Assembly: GCA_046351215.1 (NCBI GenBank)
Contig: JAXLYX010000007.1
Location: 1 to 64,000, forward strand
From: JAXLYX01 sp046351215
Lineage (GTDB): Bacteria; Myxococcota_A; Polyangia; Polyangiales; Houyiibacteriaceae
DNA: 64,000 nucleotides
Reading direction: 5' to 3'
The position numbers and the translations under genes were made by a program. Below, one piece after another: positions 17,768 through 28,646 of this stretch (the first letter of the stretch is position 1; each line of letters begins with the position of its first letter). The notes under the pieces were generated by a model, which saw only the letters and a list, made by a program, of their open reading frames with translations, ran no database searches and had not been told where the DNA came from.

Positions 17768-18174
17768 CTGCGGCCTTTTGCCTCCGAGACGCACGTTCGT
17801 TTCGCTCTCCTCTCCGTTCGGCCCTTCATCGCGGTTCCCCGCGACTACTACGGCCTCGGCTGACTTCTCGCTCCGCTTTCGCGTGGCCCTTTCAGGCCCG
17901 AGGCGAGATCTCCCCAGGTAAGAACGCGACCCTTCACCGCGCGACCGCCCGATTTACGTCGCTTGAGCCTCGACCATCGGAGCTTCGCGGTGCGTTGCCC
18001 GCTCGCCCCACTCGGCGCCGCCTCATATCGGGTTCTTGTCCATCGGCCCGCGGTTTCGCTCCCCGCTTCCTCCCCACGGTCGGTCACCCTCCCGCAGTTG
18101 CGGTTCGCTTCGATCAGGATGGTCTCCTCTCGGCGGGACTTGCACCCGCTAGGTCGCGCCCATGCTGGGCGCAC
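17768..18174 (-). other. Group II intron domains I-III, no protein gene
   Basis: This 407-base stretch holds the 5' catalytic RNA of the intron (GTGCGCCCAGCATGGGC start) and the beginning of domain IV. No protein gene was recognised in it. Confidence 0.75.
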
Positions 18175-18180
18175 AACGGC

Positions 18181-18212
18181 GAAGGCCGATCCCGCGGACG
18201 GGATCGGCCTTC
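18181..18212 (-). terminator. Terminator hairpin of the SPOR gene, target of the intron
   Basis: A perfect 14-bp stem (GAAGGCCGATCCCG paired with its complement) with a 4-base loop lies 25 bases after the SPOR stop codon. The T-run that should follow is interrupted by the group II intron 6 bases downstream. Confidence 0.8.
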
Positions 18213-18236
18213 GTGGGCAGGGCGAGGGGAGGGCGA

Positions 18237-19043
18237 TCACTCCTCGCGGCGGCGGACGACGTACGAGTTCATCCGCTCTTCCTGCTCGAAGGTCGTGCGG
18301 TAGCGATCCGCCGCGGCCTGCGTCTCGAAGGGCCCGACGCGGACGCGGAAGTACGGCGTCGAGCGGCCGGGGATCTCGGCGCGCACCACGAAGGCCTCGT
18401 GACCGCGCTGGCGCAGCGCCTCGGCGAAGACGTCGGCCTGCTCGCGGTTCGTGTAGCTGATGACCTGGAGCGTGTACTCCCCGTCGTGGCCCGCGTGGGC
18501 CGGTGCGACGTCGGCACGGATCGGCGAGCGGACGGGCGCCTCGGCGAGGGTCGCCGCCGGGGGAAGGGCGGGCTCGACGTGCGCCACGACCGGCGCGGGC
18601 GCGGGGATCGCCGGAACGGTGTCGTCGACGGGAACGGTCGAGGTCGGGAGGACGACCGAGCCCGCGGCGATCGGGTCCGGATGCTGCTGCTCGGCGGCCG
18701 CGGCGGCGAGAGCGGCCTCCACTTCGGGGCGCTCGTCGGTGGCCGTCAGCGTGTCGTGGAAGGTCATGTCCTCGGGCCGGACCTCGGGCTCCGCCTCGCG
18801 CGTCTCGGCGTCGTCCGCGCGATCGGAGGAACGCTGGATCGCGGCGGCCTGGTCCAGGGCGGCCAGCGGATCGCTCTCGCCCTCGGCTTCGGGCTCGCCG
18901 CCATGGCCGAGGATCACGCCCATGGCGAAGACGAGCGCCACGGTGGCGAGACCGGCCATGGCGAGCATGGCCGCCTTGCGACCCGGGCCTTCGCCCTCGT
19001 TCCGCTCCTCAATCTGGTCGAGATCGCGCATCGCCGTGTCCAT
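18237..19043 (-). CDS. SPOR-domain membrane protein
   Basis: The 268-residue protein has a short cytoplasmic N-terminus, one membrane helix at about 25-45 (MLAMAGLATVALVFAMGVIL) and a long Glu/Ala/Pro-rich periplasmic linker. A C-terminal SPOR domain follows at about 190-260 (YTLQVISYTNREQADVFAE, YFRVRVGPF). SPOR domains bind denuded septal glycan, so it probably acts in cell division or cell-wall remodelling, like FtsN or DamX. ATG 19043 has a GGGAGG ribosome-binding site. A second ATG at 19031 would fit a TAGGAT box 10 bases upstream, so the start is uncertain by four residues. Confidence 0.88.
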   Translation of the reverse strand: MDTAMRDLDQIEERNEGEGPGRKAAMLAMAGLATVALVFAMGVILGHGGEPEAEGESDPLAALDQAAAIQRSSDRADDAETREAEPEVRPEDMTFHDTLTATDERPEVEAALAAAAAEQQHPDPIAAGSVVLPTSTVPVDDTVPAIPAPAPVVAHVEPALPPAATLAEAPVRSPIRADVAPAHAGHDGEYTLQVISYTNREQADVFAEALRQRGHEAFVVRAEIPGRSTPYFRVRVGPFETQAAADRYRTTFEQEERMNSYVVRRREE

Positions 19044-19151
19044 CCTAGCCTCCCGCCCGTCGCCCCGGGCATCTGGAGACCATGTAGGACAATTGGTTCC
19101 ATGTAGTCAAAAAAGCGCAGCTGTGATCCGACGGCCTACGGTCGGCCAGGG

Positions 19152-19180
19152 CTGAAAAGGCGTCCAGGATGTGATACGAA
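19152..19180 (+). promoter_or_regulatory. Predicted promoter of gyrA
   Basis: CTGAAA (19152-19157), 17 bases, TACGAA (19175-19180), about 34 bases before the ATG. The rest of the 171-base gap 19044-19214 shows only a few A/T-rich patches. Confidence 0.45.
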
Positions 19181-19214
19181 TGCCGGCCCTTCCGGAGTCA
19201 TCCCGAGAGTTTCC

Positions 19215-21863
<2,649 letters not shown>

Positions 21864-21870
21864 GCCCCGC

Positions 21871-21897
21871 TCGCACGCGCCTCGAAGACGCGTGCGA
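21871..21897 (+). terminator. Hairpin after gyrA
   Basis: A 9-bp perfect stem (TCGCACGCG and its complement) with a 9-base loop starts 7 bases after the gyrA stop. It lacks a T-run, so its strength as an intrinsic terminator is doubtful. Confidence 0.45.
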
Positions 21898-21903
21898 ATG
21901 ATG

Positions 21904-21909
21904 TACGAT
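21904..21909 (+). promoter_or_regulatory. Predicted -10 box of the Hsp70 gene
   Basis: TACGAT at 21904-21909, about 65 bases before the GTG start. A weak -35-like CTCGAA lies 17 bases upstream, inside the gyrA hairpin. No CIRCE or sigma-32-like element was seen. Confidence 0.3.
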
Positions 21910-21974
21910 TCCCGCCGAGCCTTCTCCGTGCGCACGAGGTGTGCGCGTCCGGAGGATGCTCGGGCGGGAGACAC

Positions 21975-23714
21975 GTGAGCGCAGTCGTCGGCATCGATCT
22001 CGGGACCACGAATTCGGTCGTCGCGATCGCCGGCGAGCGAGGCCCGGTCGTCCTCCCGGACGAACACGGCGAGAAGCTCGTCCCCTCGATCGTCTCCTTC
22101 CATCCCAACGGCAGCGTCCTCGTCGGCACCAAGGCCCGCGATCGACGCATCATCGACGCGACGAACACCGTGTACTCGGTGAAGCGGCTCATCGGTCGGC
22201 CGTTCGCGAGCGAGGAGGTCGGGAAGGCGAAGGAGCGATTCCCGTTCCAGCTCGCGCCCGGGGCCACGGGCGGAGTCGAGGTCGTCTGCCGCGGCCAGCG
22301 CCATTCGCTCCCGGAGATCAGCGCCTTCGTGCTGCGCGAGGTGCGCCGCATCGCCGAGGCCTCCCTCGGGACCACCGTCGCGCAGGCCGTGGTCACCGTG
22401 CCGGCCAACTTCAACGAGCTGCAGCGCGCGGCGACGAAGACCGCCGGGAAGATCGCGGGCATCGAGGTGCTCCGCACGTTGAACGAGCCGACTGCGGCCG
22501 CTCTCGCGTACGGCATGGACCGTCTCCCACGCGAGCGGCTCGCCGTCTTCGACCTCGGCGGCGGGACGTTCGACGTCACGCTGCTCGAGCTCGCGGGCGA
22601 CGTCTTCGAGGTCATCGCGACGGCCGGCGACACCTTCCTCGGCGGCGACGACGTCGACCGCATGCTGGCCGAGTCGTTCGCCTCGGAATTCCTCGCCCAG
22701 CATCGCTACGATCCGCGCAGCGATCCGACGTCCTTCGAGCGGCTCCGCGTGGCCGCGGAGTGGGCCAAGTGCCAGCTCTCCTACCAGGAGATGGTCGACG
22801 TCACGGTCGAGGAGCTCGCGTACGGTCCCGGCGGTCGACCGCTCGACCTCCAAGTGCGTCTCGATCGGGCCCGCTTCGAGGGGATGGTCCGGCCGATCGT
22901 CGAGCGCGCGTTCCGCGTGTGCGACGAGGCGCTGCGCGTGGCGGGCCTCGCACCGACGCAGGTCGATACCGTGATCCTCGTCGGAGGCTCGACGCGCATG
23001 CCGATCGTGCGCCGTCTCGTCGCCGGGTACTTCGATCGCGAGCCGCTCACGGATCTCGATCCGGATCTCGTCGTCGCCCAGGGCGCCGCCATCCACGCCG
23101 CCGCCCTCGTCGCTCCCCTCGGACGCGCGTTCGGCGCTGTGCCCGCGGGGCTCGAGGCCGAGACCTTGCCGAGCGTCGAGGTCGAGGAGCTCCCGGGGCT
23201 GCCGCCCGCGTCGTCGGCGCCGCCGGTCCCGGCCGTCGCCCGGTGGAAGTCGTCGACGGTCCCGCCCCCGCCGGGCGGCGAGCTTCCCGTCGCTCCGCTC
23301 CTCGTCGACGTCACGCCGCTCTCGCTGCGCGTGGAGACGGTCGGCGGCTACTCCGAGGTCGTCATCCCGCGCAACGCGCCGGTGCCCCTCGAGGAGACGC
23401 GGATCTTCACCACGGCGCAGGATTTCCAGGAGTCGGTCCGCGTCCGGGTCTGCCAGGGCGAGTCGCGGCGCCTCGAGGAGAACGAGGTCCTCGGCGAGCT
23501 CGAGCTCGTGGGGCTGCGGCGCGCGAACCGCGGTCAGGTGCACGTGCAGGTGACCTTCGTGCTCGAGGTCGATGGCTCGCTCTCCGTGCACGCGCGCGAT
23601 GCCGAGACGGGCATGGAGCAGCGGATCCGGATCCGGCTGCTCGGCGCCGTCGACGACGGCTCGATCGAGGAGCTCCGGCGCCGGCAGGATGCCGTCTTCG
23701 GGAGGGCCTCGTGA
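21975..23714 (+). CDS. Hsp70 (DnaK-like) chaperone, divergent paralog
   Basis: In this 579-residue protein the nucleotide-binding domain carries VGIDLGTTNSVVAI at the N-terminus, LNEPTAAALAYG, VFDLGGGTFDVTLLEL and VILVGGSTRMP, so ATPase residues are intact. Between it and the substrate-binding domain (starting LLVDVTPLSLRVETVGG) lies a Pro/Ala-rich insert of about 50 residues at roughly 395-445. The protein is shorter than true DnaK and lacks most of the helical lid. GTG 21975 is chosen for its GGGAG ribosome-binding site 4 bases upstream. It overlaps a J-protein gene (GTGA), so this is a dedicated chaperone pair rather than the main housekeeping DnaK. Confidence 0.88.
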   Translation: MSAVVGIDLGTTNSVVAIAGERGPVVLPDEHGEKLVPSIVSFHPNGSVLVGTKARDRRIIDATNTVYSVKRLIGRPFASEEVGKAKERFPFQLAPGATGGVEVVCRGQRHSLPEISAFVLREVRRIAEASLGTTVAQAVVTVPANFNELQRAATKTAGKIAGIEVLRTLNEPTAAALAYGMDRLPRERLAVFDLGGGTFDVTLLELAGDVFEVIATAGDTFLGGDDVDRMLAESFASEFLAQHRYDPRSDPTSFERLRVAAEWAKCQLSYQEMVDVTVEELAYGPGGRPLDLQVRLDRARFEGMVRPIVERAFRVCDEALRVAGLAPTQVDTVILVGGSTRMPIVRRLVAGYFDREPLTDLDPDLVVAQGAAIHAAALVAPLGRAFGAVPAGLEAETLPSVEVEELPGLPPASSAPPVPAVARWKSSTVPPPPGGELPVAPLLVDVTPLSLRVETVGGYSEVVIPRNAPVPLEETRIFTTAQDFQESVRVRVCQGESRRLEENEVLGELELVGLRRANRGQVHVQVTFVLEVDGSLSVHARDAETGMEQRIRIRLLGAVDDGSIEELRRRQDAVFGRAS

Positions 23715-24208
23715 GCGAGGACCGCCTCGACCAGCTCGACTACTACACCCTCCTCGGGGTCCCGGAGGACGCGCCCGCCGACGCGATACGAGCCGCGTTC
23801 CATCGATTCGCCGCCCGCTACCATCCGGATCGTCACCTCGGAAAGGGGCTCTCCGAGCGCGAGCGGGCCGCCCAGATCTTCCGCCGCGGCACCGAGGCCT
23901 ACCGCGTGCTGCTCGCACCGGACTCCCGTCGCCTCTACGACCAGGGCCTCGCGCGGGGCGAGCTGAGGCTGCTCCCGGGCACGGCCGTTCGCCGGTCGAC
24001 GCGTCCTCCGGGGGCCTACGTCCCCGGGGCGCTCGTCGCCCGGACGGCCCGCGCTCGCCCCTTCCTCGCACGCGCCATCGGAGCGCTCGAGATCGGGGAT
24101 CTGTCGGCAGCGAGGCTCAATCTCCGCATCGCGTTGCAGAACGACCCCGGAAATCCAGGGATCGAGGCCAAGCTGGCCGAGGTCGAGGCCAAGGTCGGCA
24201 AGGGCTGA
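23711..24208 (+). CDS. J-domain co-chaperone
   Basis: The 165-residue protein has an N-terminal J-domain with DYYTLLGVPEDAPADAIRAAF and the essential HPD motif in RYHPDRH at about residue 40. There is no Gly/Phe-rich region and no zinc-finger domain, so it is a class C J-protein. The C-terminal part (DLSAARLNLRIALQNDPGNPGI) looks like a single TPR-type helical pair. GTG 23711 overlaps the Hsp70 stop by four bases, which implies coupled synthesis of the pair. It should stimulate the ATPase of the neighbouring Hsp70; its client is unknown. Confidence 0.88.
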   Translation: MSEDRLDQLDYYTLLGVPEDAPADAIRAAFHRFAARYHPDRHLGKGLSERERAAQIFRRGTEAYRVLLAPDSRRLYDQGLARGELRLLPGTAVRRSTRPPGAYVPGALVARTARARPFLARAIGALEIGDLSAARLNLRIALQNDPGNPGIEAKLAEVEAKVGKG

Positions 24209-24254
24209 GGGGCCGTCCACGCATCGGGAACCGGCCCGAAGGCCCGTCCTTTGC

Positions 24255-24260
24255 TATGGT
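24255..24260 (+). promoter_or_regulatory. Predicted -10 box of the his cluster, leaderless
   Basis: TATGGT in an extended TGCTATGGT context, 9 bases before the hisB ATG at 24270. There is no room for a leader peptide or attenuator in front of hisB. Confidence 0.5.
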
Positions 24261-24269
24261 TCGGCCGCC

Positions 24270-24863
24270 ATGACGCGCCGCGCCGAGCTCGAGCGCCGGA
24301 CCAGCGAGACGTCGATCTCCGTGAAGATCGATCTCGACGGAACCGGGAAGACCTCCGTCGAAACCCCGATCGGGTTCCTGACCCACATGGTCGAGCAGAT
24401 CGGTCGTCACGGTCTCTTCGACCTCGAGGTGAAGGCGACCGGCGACGTGCACATCGACGGGCACCACACGACGGAGGACCTCGCGATCACGCTGGGCAAG
24501 GCCGTCGCGCAGGCGCTCGGCGACAAGCGCGGCATCCGGCGCTACGGCTCGGCCACGCTGCCGATGGACGAGGCCCTGATGACCTGCGCCCTCGATCTCT
24601 CGGGGCGGACGTACTTCGTCTACGAGGTGCCGATGCCCAAGGCGAAGGTCGGGGACTTCGACACGGAGCTCGGCGAGGTCTTCTTCGAGGGGTTCGCGCG
24701 CGGCGCGCAGTGCAACCTCCACCTCCACCTCCACGCGGGCGACAACCTGCACCACATCCTCGAGATCGGGTTCAAGGCGTTCGCCCGGGCCCTGCGCGAC
24801 GCGACCGAGCTCGATCCGCGCTCGACCTCCGTACCCTCGACGAAGGGGACCCTGACCGAATGA
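24270..24863 (+). CDS. hisB: Imidazoleglycerol-phosphate dehydratase
   Basis: The 197-residue monofunctional HisB catalyses step six of histidine synthesis, IGP to imidazole-acetol phosphate. The two Mn-binding histidine clusters are visible as GHHTTEDLAITLG near residue 70 and HLHLHAGDNLHHILEIGFKA near 155. No phosphatase domain is fused, unlike the E. coli protein. The stop overlaps the hisH start (ATGA). The upstream J-protein gene ends 61 bases away, and the his genes have their own predicted promoter. Confidence 0.97.
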   Translation: MTRRAELERRTSETSISVKIDLDGTGKTSVETPIGFLTHMVEQIGRHGLFDLEVKATGDVHIDGHHTTEDLAITLGKAVAQALGDKRGIRRYGSATLPMDEALMTCALDLSGRTYFVYEVPMPKAKVGDFDTELGEVFFEGFARGAQCNLHLHLHAGDNLHHILEIGFKAFARALRDATELDPRSTSVPSTKGTLTE

Positions 24864-25477
24864 GCCGCTCCGTCACCATCCTCGATCTCGGGCTCGGGAA
24901 CCTCCACAGCGTCGCGCGAGCCTTCGAGCGGAGCGGCGGCGAGCCCACGATCACGGCCGATCCGGACGTCGTCCGTCGCGCCGCGCGCGTCGTGGTCCCG
25001 GGGCAGGGCGCCATCCGGCAGTGTTCCATCGCGCTGCGGGGCGGGCTCGGCGAGGCCTTGCTCGAGACGATCCGCAGCGGCACGCCGTACCTCGGGATCT
25101 GCCTCGGCATGCAGGCGCTCTTCGAGCGCAGCGAGGAGGCCCCGGAGGTCGACGGCCTCGGGCTCTTCCGCGGCGAGGTGAAGCGCTTCCGCGGCGACCT
25201 CGTCGGTCCGGACGGTCGTCACCTGAAGATCCCGCACATGGGCTGGAACCAGGTCGAGACGAGCCATCCCTTCCTCGAGAGCGGCGGCTGGTACTACTTC
25301 GTGCACAGCTTCCATTGCGTGCCCTCGGATCCCTCGATCGTCGCAGCGACGACGGACTACGGCGGCCCCTTCGTCTCGGCCGTGGCGAAGGACAACGTCT
25401 TCGCCTGCCAATTCCACCCCGAGAAGAGCCACATCCTCGGGGCCCGGCTCATCGCACGTTTCCTGGAGTCGACCTGA
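24860..25477 (+). CDS. hisH: Imidazole glycerol phosphate synthase, glutaminase subunit
   Basis: The 205-residue class I glutamine amidotransferase supplies ammonia to HisF. The nucleophile elbow GICLGMQ holds the catalytic cysteine near residue 81, and the His-Glu pair is in CQFHPEKSH near 180. It overlaps hisB by ATGA and hisA by TGATG, so the subunits are made in a coupled run. Confidence 0.97.
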   Translation: MSRSVTILDLGLGNLHSVARAFERSGGEPTITADPDVVRRAARVVVPGQGAIRQCSIALRGGLGEALLETIRSGTPYLGICLGMQALFERSEEAPEVDGLGLFRGEVKRFRGDLVGPDGRHLKIPHMGWNQVETSHPFLESGGWYYFVHSFHCVPSDPSIVAATTDYGGPFVSAVAKDNVFACQFHPEKSHILGARLIARFLEST

Positions 25478-26196
25478 TGCAGCTCATTCCCGCGATCGAC
25501 ATCCTCGGTGGACAGGTCGTGCGCCTGCACCAGGGCCGCTACGACCAGGTGACGGTCTACTCCGACGATCCGGCGGCCATGGCCGTTCGTTTCGAGGCCG
25601 CCGGCGCGACCCGCCTCCACGTCGTCGACCTCGACGGCGCGAAGGACGGCAAGCCCGGGAACGTGCCCGCGATCGAGTCGATCCTCGCCCGCACGAAGCT
25701 CGCCGTGCAGGTCGGTGGCGGCATCCGCACGATGGAGTCGGCGAAGCGCTGGCTCGAGGCCGGCGCCACGCGCGTCGTCCTCGGCACGGCCGCCATCAAG
25801 AACCCCGAGCTCCCACGCTCGCTCTCGCGCGAGCGCCCGGGCAGCGTGATCGTGGCGATCGACGCGCGTGGCGGCGAGGTCGCGGTCGAGGGCTGGCTCG
25901 AGTCGAGCGGCCGCCGTGCGACCGACCTCGCGCGCGAGGTGGACTCCTGGGGGGTCGACGGGATCCTCTTCACGAACATCGATCGCGACGGCACGCGCGA
26001 GGGCCCCGACGTCGAGAGCACGGCGGATCTCCAGCAGCTCGTCTCGGCGCTCGTGATCGCCTCGGGCGGCATCGGCACGCTCGAGCATCTCCGCGCGCTG
26101 CGCGACGCCGGCGTGCGTGCGACGGTCTGCGGACGCGCTCTCTACTCGGGCGCGTTCACCCTCGAAGAGGCCTTCGAGGCCGCGGGGGATCGCTGA
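25477..26196 (+). CDS. hisA: ProFAR isomerase
   Basis: The 239-residue TIM-barrel isomerase acts on ProFAR in histidine synthesis. The two catalytic aspartates are in PAIDILGG (residue 8) and AIDARGG (near 128); phosphate-binding loops VGGGIRT and ASGGIGT are in place. The stop overlaps the hisF ATG (TGATG). It is close in sequence to HisF, as expected for these sister half-barrel duplications. Confidence 0.97.
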   Translation: MQLIPAIDILGGQVVRLHQGRYDQVTVYSDDPAAMAVRFEAAGATRLHVVDLDGAKDGKPGNVPAIESILARTKLAVQVGGGIRTMESAKRWLEAGATRVVLGTAAIKNPELPRSLSRERPGSVIVAIDARGGEVAVEGWLESSGRRATDLAREVDSWGVDGILFTNIDRDGTREGPDVESTADLQQLVSALVIASGGIGTLEHLRALRDAGVRATVCGRALYSGAFTLEEAFEAAGDR

Positions 26197-26987
26197 TGCT
26201 CGCGCGTCGCATCATCCCCTGCCTCGACGTCAAGAGCGGCCGCGTCGTGAAGGGCATCAACTTCGTGGGCCTGCGGGACGCCGGCGATCCCGTCGAGTGC
26301 GCGCAACGCTACAGCGAAGGCGGCGCCGACGAGATCACCTTCCTCGACATCACGGCGTCGCACGAGGAACGTCGGACGCTCTTCGATCTCGTCGAGCGCA
26401 CCGCCTGCACCATCTCCGTCCCGCTCACGGTCGGCGGCGGCGTGCGGACCCTCGAGGACGTGCGCGAGCTCCTGCACGCGGGCGCGGACAAGGTCTCGAT
26501 CAACAGCGCGGCGGTGTCGAATCCCGACTTCGTCCGCGAGGCGTCGGACCTCTATGGCTCGCAGGCGATCGTGGTCGCCGTGGACGCGAAGCGCGTGAGC
26601 GCGCCGGGAGAGCCGCCCCGTTGGGAGGTCTTCACGCACGGCGGCCGTCGTGGCACCGGCCTCGAAGCCATCGCCTGGGCGGAGAAGGTGACCGCCCTCG
26701 GAGCCGGCGAGATCCTGCTCACGAGCATGGACCGGGACGGGACGAAGGACGGCTACGACCTGCCGCTCACCCGGGCGATCGCGGACGCCGTGTCCGTCCC
26801 GGTCATCGCCTCGGGAGGCGTAGGGACCCTGGAGCACGTCCGGGACGGCTTCCTCGAGGGGCGAGCCGACGCGGCGCTCGCGGCCTCGATCTTCCACGAC
26901 GCCATCTACACGGTCGCCCAGGTGAAGGAATACCTCCTGGCGCAGGGAGTCGTGGTACGACCTCCCGTGCGGACCGAAGGGAGCTAG
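26196..26987 (+). CDS. hisF: Imidazole glycerol phosphate synthase, cyclase subunit
   Basis: The 263-residue TIM-barrel partner of HisH forms IGP and AICAR. Catalytic aspartates are in IPCLDVKSGRVVKG (residue 11) and VVAVDAKR (near 130). Phosphate loops TVGGGVRT and IASGGVGT are intact. It ends with TAG and is followed after 3 bases by the PEGA-repeat protein gene. hisG, hisD, hisC, hisI and hisE are not in the window, so the pathway is split. Confidence 0.98.
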   Translation: MLARRIIPCLDVKSGRVVKGINFVGLRDAGDPVECAQRYSEGGADEITFLDITASHEERRTLFDLVERTACTISVPLTVGGGVRTLEDVRELLHAGADKVSINSAAVSNPDFVREASDLYGSQAIVVAVDAKRVSAPGEPPRWEVFTHGGRRGTGLEAIAWAEKVTALGAGEILLTSMDRDGTKDGYDLPLTRAIADAVSVPVIASGGVGTLEHVRDGFLEGRADAALAASIFHDAIYTVAQVKEYLLAQGVVVRPPVRTEGS

Positions 26988-26990
26988 CGC

Positions 26991-28625
26991 ATGGCGCACG
27001 GGGGGGGACTGACCATCGAGGAGCTGCTGTCGATCCTCCGTGCGCGGAAGGACAAGCTGCCGTTCGAGGTCGGTGCGTTCCTCGCCCTGCAGATCTGCGA
27101 GCTCCTCCTCGAGGCGCCCGTCGTGGTCGGGGCCGCCGACGTCGTCGTCCTCGAGGACGGCAAGGTCTCGCTGCTCGACGTCTCGCGACGTTCGACGCCC
27201 GAGCAGGCCGCCGCGGGGCTCCACGGCATCCTGAAGCAGCTCCTCCTGGCGGCGGGTGGGGAGGTGGCTCCGATGCTGCTCTCGCTCGTCGAGGCCGGCC
27301 CGCCCGAGGGCGAGTGGGGCCTCGCGCGGCTCCGGGACGAGCTCGAGGCTTCCCTCCTGCCGCTGAACCGGGCGGCCTCGCGCCGCGTGCTCGCGCGCCT
27401 CTTGCGCGAGACCGAGCGCGACGCGGCGAACGTCGGTTCTCGCTCCCAGTCGGTACGCGAAGAGGACCTCGACGCGGACCTCGATGCGCTCTTCGGCGGA
27501 GGCGACGCTTCGCGCACCTCGCCCGGCGCCCTCGGGGCCGAGCGGATGCCCAGCAGTCCGGGGGTGCTCTCGTCGCCCGGCATCCTGCCGGCCGAGAAGA
27601 TCCCGACCTCGCCCGGGGTCGTGCCGGCCGCCCGGGTGTCTTCGTCGGGACAGGTGGTCGCCGAGCGAGTCCCCTCGTCGCCCGGCACGATCACGTCGCC
27701 GGGTACCTGGTCCTCGCCCGGGACCGTCGAGGCGCCGGACGTCGGCGGCGAGCGCGTGTCGTACGCCGAGCGCGCCGTGACGCGCTCCGACCGGCCCAGC
27801 GCCCGCGCGTCGACGCCGCCCCCCGCCCCGAAGGCCGCCTCGGTGTTCCGGGACGCGAGCGAAGACGAGCTCGTCCCCACGTCGTCGCGCGGGCCCGACC
27901 TCCATTCGATTCCTCCGAAGCGCGACCGCTCGGGCCTGATCACCTTGCTCGGCGTCGTCGCGCTCCTCGCGGCCTTCGCCGGAGCCGTCGCGACCCTGAG
28001 GCCGGACCTCGTGCAGCGGCTCCGCGGACAGGGGCTCGACGCGGGCGTCGCGGCCGCCCCCGCTCCGTCCGTCGCGACGCGACCGTCCCGTCCGAGCGGC
28101 GACGTGGTGATCCGCGTCGCGACCGAGGGCGCCCAGATCCTGCTCTTCGTGGGGCGTGGGCCGGCCACGGTCGAGAGGCTCCCCGTCGGGGTCGCGCACG
28201 AATTCGTGGTCGTCGCCGACGGTCGCGAGCCGGCTCGGAGCGTGGTCCCGAGCGATGCGACGTGGCCCACGGGCCCGACCGGTCCGACCTACGAGCTCGC
28301 CATCATGGCGGGTCCGCCCCGGAGCGGATCCCCGAGCGCTGCGCTCGGGCCGAGCCAGCTCTCGTCGGACTCGATGGGGGCGCCGAACGGCACGCTCGGC
28401 AACGTCCGCATCATCACGAATCCGCCTTCGTCCAAGGTCTTCATGACGATCGGCTTCGCGCCCGAGGCCCGGGTCGAGCACCTTCCGATCGACGAGGCGC
28501 ACGAGCTCCTGGTCCACGCGCCGGGCTTCGAGTCCCAGCGCGTCGTGCTCGGGCCGAGCGACTTCGTGGACGTCGGCGGCACCAAGGTGGCCACCGTCGA
28601 CGTCACGCTCGAACGCTCGCGCTGA
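26991..28625 (+). CDS. Membrane protein: degenerate kinase-like N-terminus, SSPG linker, two PEGA-like repeats
   Basis: The 544-residue protein is not recognised as a named family. Residues 1-150 are helical; the stretch VVVLEDGKVSLLDVSRRS resembles the catalytic-loop to DFG region of Ser/Thr kinases but has neither HRD nor DFG, so any kinase relation would be as a pseudokinase. A low-complexity linker with repeated SSPG/TSPG units follows at about 175-250, then a single membrane helix near 320-340. Two homologous beta-rich PEGA-like repeats follow, at about 362-415 and 463-520 (VERLPVGVAHEFVV versus VEHLPIDEAHELLV). It probably links the cytoplasm to the envelope. It starts 3 bases after hisF, though a functional tie to histidine synthesis is unlikely. 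Confidence 0.75.
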   Translation: MAHGGGLTIEELLSILRARKDKLPFEVGAFLALQICELLLEAPVVVGAADVVVLEDGKVSLLDVSRRSTPEQAAAGLHGILKQLLLAAGGEVAPMLLSLVEAGPPEGEWGLARLRDELEASLLPLNRAASRRVLARLLRETERDAANVGSRSQSVREEDLDADLDALFGGGDASRTSPGALGAERMPSSPGVLSSPGILPAEKIPTSPGVVPAARVSSSGQVVAERVPSSPGTITSPGTWSSPGTVEAPDVGGERVSYAERAVTRSDRPSARASTPPPAPKAASVFRDASEDELVPTSSRGPDLHSIPPKRDRSGLITLLGVVALLAAFAGAVATLRPDLVQRLRGQGLDAGVAAAPAPSVATRPSRPSGDVVIRVATEGAQILLFVGRGPATVERLPVGVAHEFVVVADGREPARSVVPSDATWPTGPTGPTYELAIMAGPPRSGSPSAALGPSQLSSDSMGAPNGTLGNVRIITNPPSSKVFMTIGFAPEARVEHLPIDEAHELLVHAPGFESQRVVLGPSDFVDVGGTKVATVDVTLERSR

Positions 28626-28629
28626 CGGC

Positions 28630-28646
28630 GCCGACGCGCCGTCGGC
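28630..28646. terminator. Small hairpin between convergent genes
   Basis: GCCGAC, 5-base loop, GTCGGC fills the 21-base gap between two convergent stop codons. It could end transcription from both sides, but it has no T-run. Confidence 0.35.

Larger units (their letters stand above)
16332..18174 (-). mobile_element. Group II intron, group IIC type, complete
   Basis: On the minus strand the intron starts with GTGCGCCC at 18174 and ends in ...GCCGAT at 16332, about 1843 bases. The 5' 400 bases hold the expected domain I-III region, domain IV carries the maturase gene, and domains V and VI close the element. The 5' splice site lies 6 bases after a perfect terminator hairpin (18181-18212), the classic target of group IIC introns. 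Joined exons would read GCCGTT then TCTGGG, restoring a short T-run behind the hairpin. No HNH endonuclease domain is encoded, also typical of IIC. Intron boundaries were set by the 5' GTGCG, the bulged branch A and the AT end, and are predicted rather than proven. Confidence 0.9.

Noticed and set aside
18181..18212. The hairpin as an integron attC-like site
   Set aside because: It is a simple perfect stem with a 4-base loop right after a stop codon, without R-box motifs, and no integrase or cassettes are nearby.
24200..24269. A possible his leader peptide or attenuator before hisB
   Set aside because: Only 61 bases separate the genes, no His-rich short frame is present, and the -10 box is 9 bases from the ATG.
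27540..27740. Repeated SSPG-coding units as a possible DNA tandem repeat or CRISPR-like array
   Set aside because: The units vary in length and third positions and are in frame within one protein; they are a low-complexity linker, not an array.
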